DNA of 64,000 bases from Adiantum capillus-veneris (taxonomy: Eukaryota; Streptophyta; Polypodiopsida; Polypodiales; Pteridaceae): positions 31,545,396 to 31,609,395 of the forward strand of contig CM043960.1 in assembly GCA_014529385.2 (NCBI GenBank). Reading direction: 5' to 3'. Of the stretch, positions 59,566 through 64,000 are shown piece by piece. Numbering within the stretch: the stretch's first letter is position 1; each line of letters begins with the position of its first letter. The notes under the pieces are model-generated. The model was not told where the DNA came from, searched no databases, and saw only the letters and a list, made by a program, of their open reading frames with translations. A program made the position numbers and the translations under genes.

Positions 59566-60653
59566 GAGGAGTGGTGGAGTTTTCTCAAGAGAGCACTGAC
59601 ACCAACCCTTGGCGCCTCTTTTGGTATTTATTTATATTGCTTAAACTTAGTACAATGTCCGTACTTGCACTCTACACCTTCACCCGGAAGAGTGTCAGAG
59701 ACTGAGCCTTCTACACATATTTTAAGCAGTTACATGGAATCATCAAGCTCAAAAGCATCTGGTCTTCAAAAGCTCTAGCACCAGAAAGTGTCAGCACAAA
59801 AAAGGGAGTTTTGTACAACTGCAATGTTATCAGCATAAATTGTGGGCATTTGTACAGCTGCCACATCATCACCTTTTTCGCTAGAGATTAAGTGTGTGTG
59901 ATCCCACTTTATTTTAAGGACTTTAGGTCTCTTGGGTCCCATCGAACGGGTCCCATAAGTTAGTGGAAACTCTTTTTAAAAAAATAGGTCACACGACAAG
60001 ACTCTATAAGTTGGTAAAAATTTGCTCCTGCTTCTGCATCTTCACATATGGTTTAGGCTCCTCAGCTAGGATCTGCAGGTTTTGGCTTCATTATTCAATG
60101 TATTGACACGTTAGCATTTTGTGACATCTCCCATTCTTGAAGAAAGTAATCGTCAACGATTACCATATATTTTCAAAACAACTCAAGCTAGCTTAAAAAA
60201 CCTCTGAGGGTCATTCTGAGGGTCAATCCAACTCGGAGGTCTTGATATCCTGGGTCGTTAATTTCTCAGAAGTATCTCATCCAATAAGGGGTCTCATTCC
60301 AGATCGAAGCGCTTGATCCTGAGTCATTGGTTTCCTAGAAGTATCTTATCCAATAAGGAATATTCAATGGTTGGCACATCACAATGCAACACAAATGCTC
60401 ACATATACATGTTACAAAACATAGAAACATAAAGTCGCCGATGAACACTCTCCTCGCAAATAACGACAAGGGTCCGGGGCATGAGTATAAACAAGCATTC
60501 TCAAACATCATTTCTCAGTACTCCACCCATGAGTAAAATCAGTAATCATTGAAACCAGTATTAAAACCAGAGTCAAACAATTCAAATCGGCACCAAGACA
60601 GGTTCGAAACAGATATCATCCATCTCAAACAAATTCTAAACAGGATCACCAAC
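57861..60653. repeat. B-associated repeat, copy R2 (paralogue of 29748-31617)
   Basis: 57980-59465 parallels the CACTA-2 right flank and the left part of the element B LTR. 60200-60653 parallels the next part, including the intact TCATC target (60616-60620). Between them are a long (GA)n (59466-59568) and about 550 bp of unrelated or LTR-tail-like sequence, with a second TGTGACAT start near 60119. It contains the empty sites of both CACTA-2 (58014-58016) and element A. Copia-2 inserts at its right end. Confidence 0.75.
59466..59568. repeat. (GA)n microsatellite
   Basis: About 100 bp of GA units with two AAGAGA interruptions. Confidence 0.95.
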
Positions 60654-60847
60654 TGTTGGGGTATAAAGCCCAATGTGGTCGCCCAGGTAAGTGGGCGGGC
60701 CGCCAGGTATGTACACATATTCTTTTGTAAAAACCTAATAAGAACTCACTATGCTCTACACATTACAGTAGAGCGAGTTCACCATATCGTCGTGCTCTTC
60801 TTCTCGCACTCTCTCTCGCATCGCACTTCCGCTCGTACTCCTTCAAC

Positions 60848-60859
60848 TGGTATCAGAGC
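60848..60859 (+). other. tRNA-iMet primer-binding site of copia-2
   Basis: TGGTATCAGAGC two bases after the LTR end. Confidence 0.88.
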
Positions 60860-61204
60860 TCAGATCGAGGCTCGGGGCAGCACTGCAGGAGGCTAGAGTC
60901 ACCAACTCAGATTGGAGTGAAATTCGACAGGCGAAGACACGACCCCAAATCTTGGCCACCGTTCGGCTTCGACAAAGGTCTGCGCAGGCCATTTTCGACT
61001 ACGTGGTCTCGACGGGTGCAGATCCGACTCTGCAAATTTGGGTTTTCGGCCTACGACTGCAGGTGCTGAGGATATCGACACTCCCAGAGTGTTGATTTGT
61101 GGCTGTGTACACATCGAAGGTGGCTCACAGTTCTTGGAGGCGTGTCACATACGACACATGCATATCTACACACAGACTGTAGGAGACATCCACTAGTTCA
61201 TCAG

Positions 61205-61787
61205 GTAGCTTGTGTTTGCTGCTTGATATTTCAGATTTCATCCTGACATTGTAGGTACTTCCTTATGGAATGTATTGTCAGAGATGATATGTCTGTTGAG
61301 GGTTTGCTGGCTGTGAGTCACGCAGCAAACAACTGCCGCAGCGGTTACAGCATATGGTGGGAAATTTGTGGATGTATGACTTTGTGGAAGTCTATGTACT
61401 GTCAGATTTTCTGCAGCCTTTGTTGAGGGTCGAGTGAGGTTTTATTGAGCTGGGGAATTCTCGAATGTTGAGATCCTTTCGGTGATACAGGTCTTGGAGC
61501 GATCCCTCGAGCACCCTTAGATAGGCAGCTAGGATGTATTGACTGTGAGTTAGACAGTTGGGATTGCATCTTTGCTTTACTGCCGTTGAGGCATTGTCGC
61601 AGTCTATGCTTACAGGACAGTGACAGAACAATCAGAGACAGTACAGGTTTACCCACAGCTTACAGTGTCAAAGAGACAGTGTTTTTGAGCTGTTTTTTGG
61701 TTTGTTTTTTAGTACACTAGAGCCATTTTACAAAGGAGACTGCCGATATTTATGCAGAATCTGAAGCTTTCTTGGTTCATTTGACAG
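61205..61787 (+). other. Intron-like segment in the copia-2 leader
   Basis: This 583-nt segment is absent from copia-1, where CATCAG is followed directly by a match to the sequence after 61789. It begins GTAGCT and ends TTCATTTGACAG with a pyrimidine-leaning 3' end, as a GT-AG intron would. Removal would give a leader of the same length as in copia-1 at this point, with two bases differing at the junction. Confidence 0.5.
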
Positions 61788-61870
61788 TATGATATTGGTT
61801 CAGAGGTCAGTTTACAGGGGAAACTCTGCCAAATATTTCCCAGGAAAGTAAACTACTGTGAAGCGTAGCT

Positions 61871-64000
61871 ATGGCTGGATCACAGGACACTGCTCTTTAC
61901 AATATCAAGAAGCTGGATGGAACCAATTTTCCATTGTGGAAGAAGCAGATTTGGCACGGGTTGGTACAAAAGAAGCAGATAAAACCTATAAAGCTCAAGG
62001 GGATAAAACCAGAAGATATGGACGAAGATGAATGGAGTGAAATGGATGAATTGGCACTTTCTACCATTATGCTGACTTTGGCAGAAAGCGTTTACTTCAA
62101 TGTAGCAGATGAGATGTCGGCTTATGGAGCATGGAAAAAGTTGAGTGATCTTTATGAGAAGCAGAGTGCAGCTTCACAGGTATACTGGCTTAAGAAGCTT
62201 GTTGACTTGAAGATGAAAGAAGGGACACCAATGTCCAATCATCTTAATGAATTCAACACCATCTACAGTCAGTTGTCAGCTCAAGGTGTCAAGTTTGATA
62301 AACCTGTTAGAGCTATGTTCCTGTTGATCACATTGCCGAAAAGTTGGGACACTTTTCGCACAGTTTTGAGTAATTCTGCACCTCCAGATGGTTTGAACAT
62401 AGCAGGTGTAGAAGGAAGTCTGCTTACTGAAGAAACCAATAGAAAGACAATGGACAAAGGCAAAGGAACAGCCTTAGTTGTCAGGGGAAGGACCAAAGAA
62501 AAGTACAAAGGTGGAAAGAGGAATTAGTCTCGTAGCAAGTCCCGCAGTGCTAAAGGCAAGAGTGACATAGATGTTAGGAAATAAGACGTAGCTAAATAGA
62601 TAATTGAGTAGATTACTTAATGGAGAGGCACATATTTACATACACGAGATTATAGAGTAGAGAGGGAGAGAGAGAGTACACACGATATACGTGGTTCACC
62701 CAATGTGGGCTACGTCCACGGGAAAGCAGCCACTCAATGGCTTTAGTACTTCAAAACAAGAAGTAATTTACAAAGGGATTATACCCTTAATGGAGCTCCC
62801 GCCTTGCTTCACTCTCACCAGCTCACACTCACCTTGTTGCATCAACTTCACACTATAAATTGTGTGTAGAAATGGCCTCCTTTTATAGGCCAAAAGGGCT
62901 GCCCTCTCTTATGAGAGACAGCCATGTGTAGCCGCCCTTGTGCGAATAAGTCCAAATCGGACCCCCCAATCCGCCCATGTGTGGCCGCCCTTAAGAAGAC
63001 AAGTCCGCTTTTGAATTTGGCCACCGGCCATTGAATTCGGCCACCGGCCACCGACCATTGACTTCCGACCACTAGCCATCGGCCATTGACTACCGTCCAC
63101 CGGCCAACCGACCAGTTGTTTTCCGACCACTTTCCGGCCATCGTCCGGTCATAATATTCCGGCGAAAAAAAAAGACTCGGGGGCCTCCGCCCCCGAGGCC
63201 TTTAAAGTTGCCCGTGATTCTTGTCCGTAAAAATTTTGGTTTCTGGTGAGTGATTTTCCTTCACGCACGATGGCTTCTCCTCATAATGGGGGCCTTACAA
63301 ATGTGCGCTTTTACCACAGAAAATTACAAGGGTAAATCAGGCTCCATACTTAACAATAGAATGCTACCAATGTGGCAAGAAGGGTCACATGAAAAGAGAC
63401 TGCAGAGAATGGAAAGCAGAAAAAGGCAAAGGAAAGCTAAAGACCATGGTGAGAAGAACAAGTCCTCAGTGAAGATTCAAGAAATAAATGTGACAAACAC
63501 TGTTGCAGAGGATGACAGTCTAGTGTCAGGAGACATCTACTTCTTGAAGAATACAATGAAATCAGCTCTTCTTACAACATTTGATGGAAATGCACTGAGT
63601 GACTGGATTATAAACTCAGGGGCATCACTTCATGTGTCTCCAAACAAGGAGTGGTTTACTTCTTATGTGACCACTAAAGATCATGTTCGGCTAGGCAATG
63701 GGCAGACATGTGAGATCTTAGGTGTTGGAGATGTTCAATTGAAGTTTCAGAATGGCTCTTCTTTCACGCTGAAGAATGTGAGACATGTTCCCGCAATTAC
63801 AAAGAGCTTGATCAGCACAGGTTTACTTGATGATGCTGGCTACGTCACCACTTTTGGACAGAACATGTGGAAGATATCCAAGGGTTCTATGACAGTAGCA
63901 CATGGAGTAAAGTCTGGAGGACTTTACATGATTTATGTATCAAATGTCTCTAAAAATGTAATCAATGTAACCGAGCAGCCGAACGTTTCTTTGTGGCATA
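61871..64000 (+). pseudogene. Copia-2 gag-protease region, broken
   Basis: 218 codons of UBN2-type gag, about 95% identical to copia-1, end at a TAG where copia-1 has a glutamine codon. The frame would continue to AKGKSDI, where the solo LTR cuts the zinc knuckle (CYQCGKKGHMKRDC resumes at 63361). A 1-bp deletion near 63440 shifts the frame relative to copia-1. The protease site reads NSGASLH instead of DSGASLH (about 63615), so the catalytic aspartate is also lost. The pre-integrase region continues to the window edge. Confidence 0.85.
62572..63355 (+). mobile_element. Solo LTR inserted in copia-2 gag
   Basis: A 784-bp segment starts TGTTAGGAAAT, ends CTTAACA, and is flanked by a perfect 5-bp duplication ATAGA (62567-62571 and 63356-63360). 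It has no coding content, PBS or polypurine tract, so it fits a solo LTR left by LTR-LTR recombination. Removing it and one ATAGA restores continuity with copia-1. It does not resemble the other LTRs in the window. Confidence 0.85.

Larger units (their letters stand above)
60654..64000 (+). mobile_element. Copia-2: Ty1/copia retrotransposon, cut by the window edge
   Basis: The 5' LTR spans 60654-60845 (192 bp, TGTTGGGG...CTCCTTCA), nearly identical to those of copia-1, and a tRNA-iMet PBS lies at 60848-60859. The leader is about 580 bp longer than in copia-1. gag starts at 61871, ends early at a TAG (62525-62527) and is interrupted by a solo LTR (62572-63355). Homology to copia-1 resumes at 63361 and runs to 64000. 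Integrase core and RT, if present, lie outside the window. Confidence 0.9.

Overview
The window is nuclear DNA of a land plant and consists almost entirely of transposable elements at different stages of decay. Evidence for a plant: En/Spm-type CACTA transposons with spliced TNP2-like and Transposase_24-like genes, a chromodomain-bearing Ty3/gypsy polyprotein, Ty1/copia elements primed from initiator tRNA-Met, a PLS-type PPR pseudogene and fragments of heavy-metal-associated (HMA) plant genes. Long (GA)n/(CT)n tracts, often joined to (GT)n/(CA)n, are scattered throughout. I see no intact host gene and no structural RNA gene, and I cannot assign a species; a fern or other large-genome lineage would fit but is not shown.

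Layout. 1-13569 is old, AT-rich non-coding DNA with a decayed Tat/Athila-like LTR/PBS junction (2400/2403), a possible SINE (6966), a PPR pseudogene (9700-10290) and dense microsatellites. CACTA-1 occupies 13570-19798. A LINE fragment and a 136-bp tandem repeat follow. CACTA-2 occupies 21693-29747; its empty target site survives in a paralogous repeat at 58014. From 30370 lies a gypsy element 'B' whose 5' LTR is split by a younger chromodomain gypsy element 'A' (31618-40181, TSD TCATC); B's eroded body runs to about 43656. 43660-48510 holds remnants of further gypsy elements. Copia-1 (48518-53468, minus strand) is nearly intact. 54020-57860 is a decayed minus-strand relative of element A carrying a MITE. 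57861-60653 is a second copy of the B-type repeat. Copia-2 starts at 60654, runs off the right edge, and has a solo LTR inserted in its zinc knuckle.

How the parts relate. The two CACTA elements are close relatives with different lesions: CACTA-2 keeps an open Transposase_24-like gene but its TNP2 gene has two frameshifts; CACTA-1 carries deletions that fuse the two genes. Both appear to have picked up pieces of HMA-domain host genes. Element A has an uninterrupted gag-pol frame of about 1,519 codons, but where its primer-binding site should be it carries a 290-bp copy of its own downstream flank, so it may make proteins but probably cannot copy itself. Copia-1 is open apart from two amber codons and has lysine at the catalytic glutamate of its integrase.
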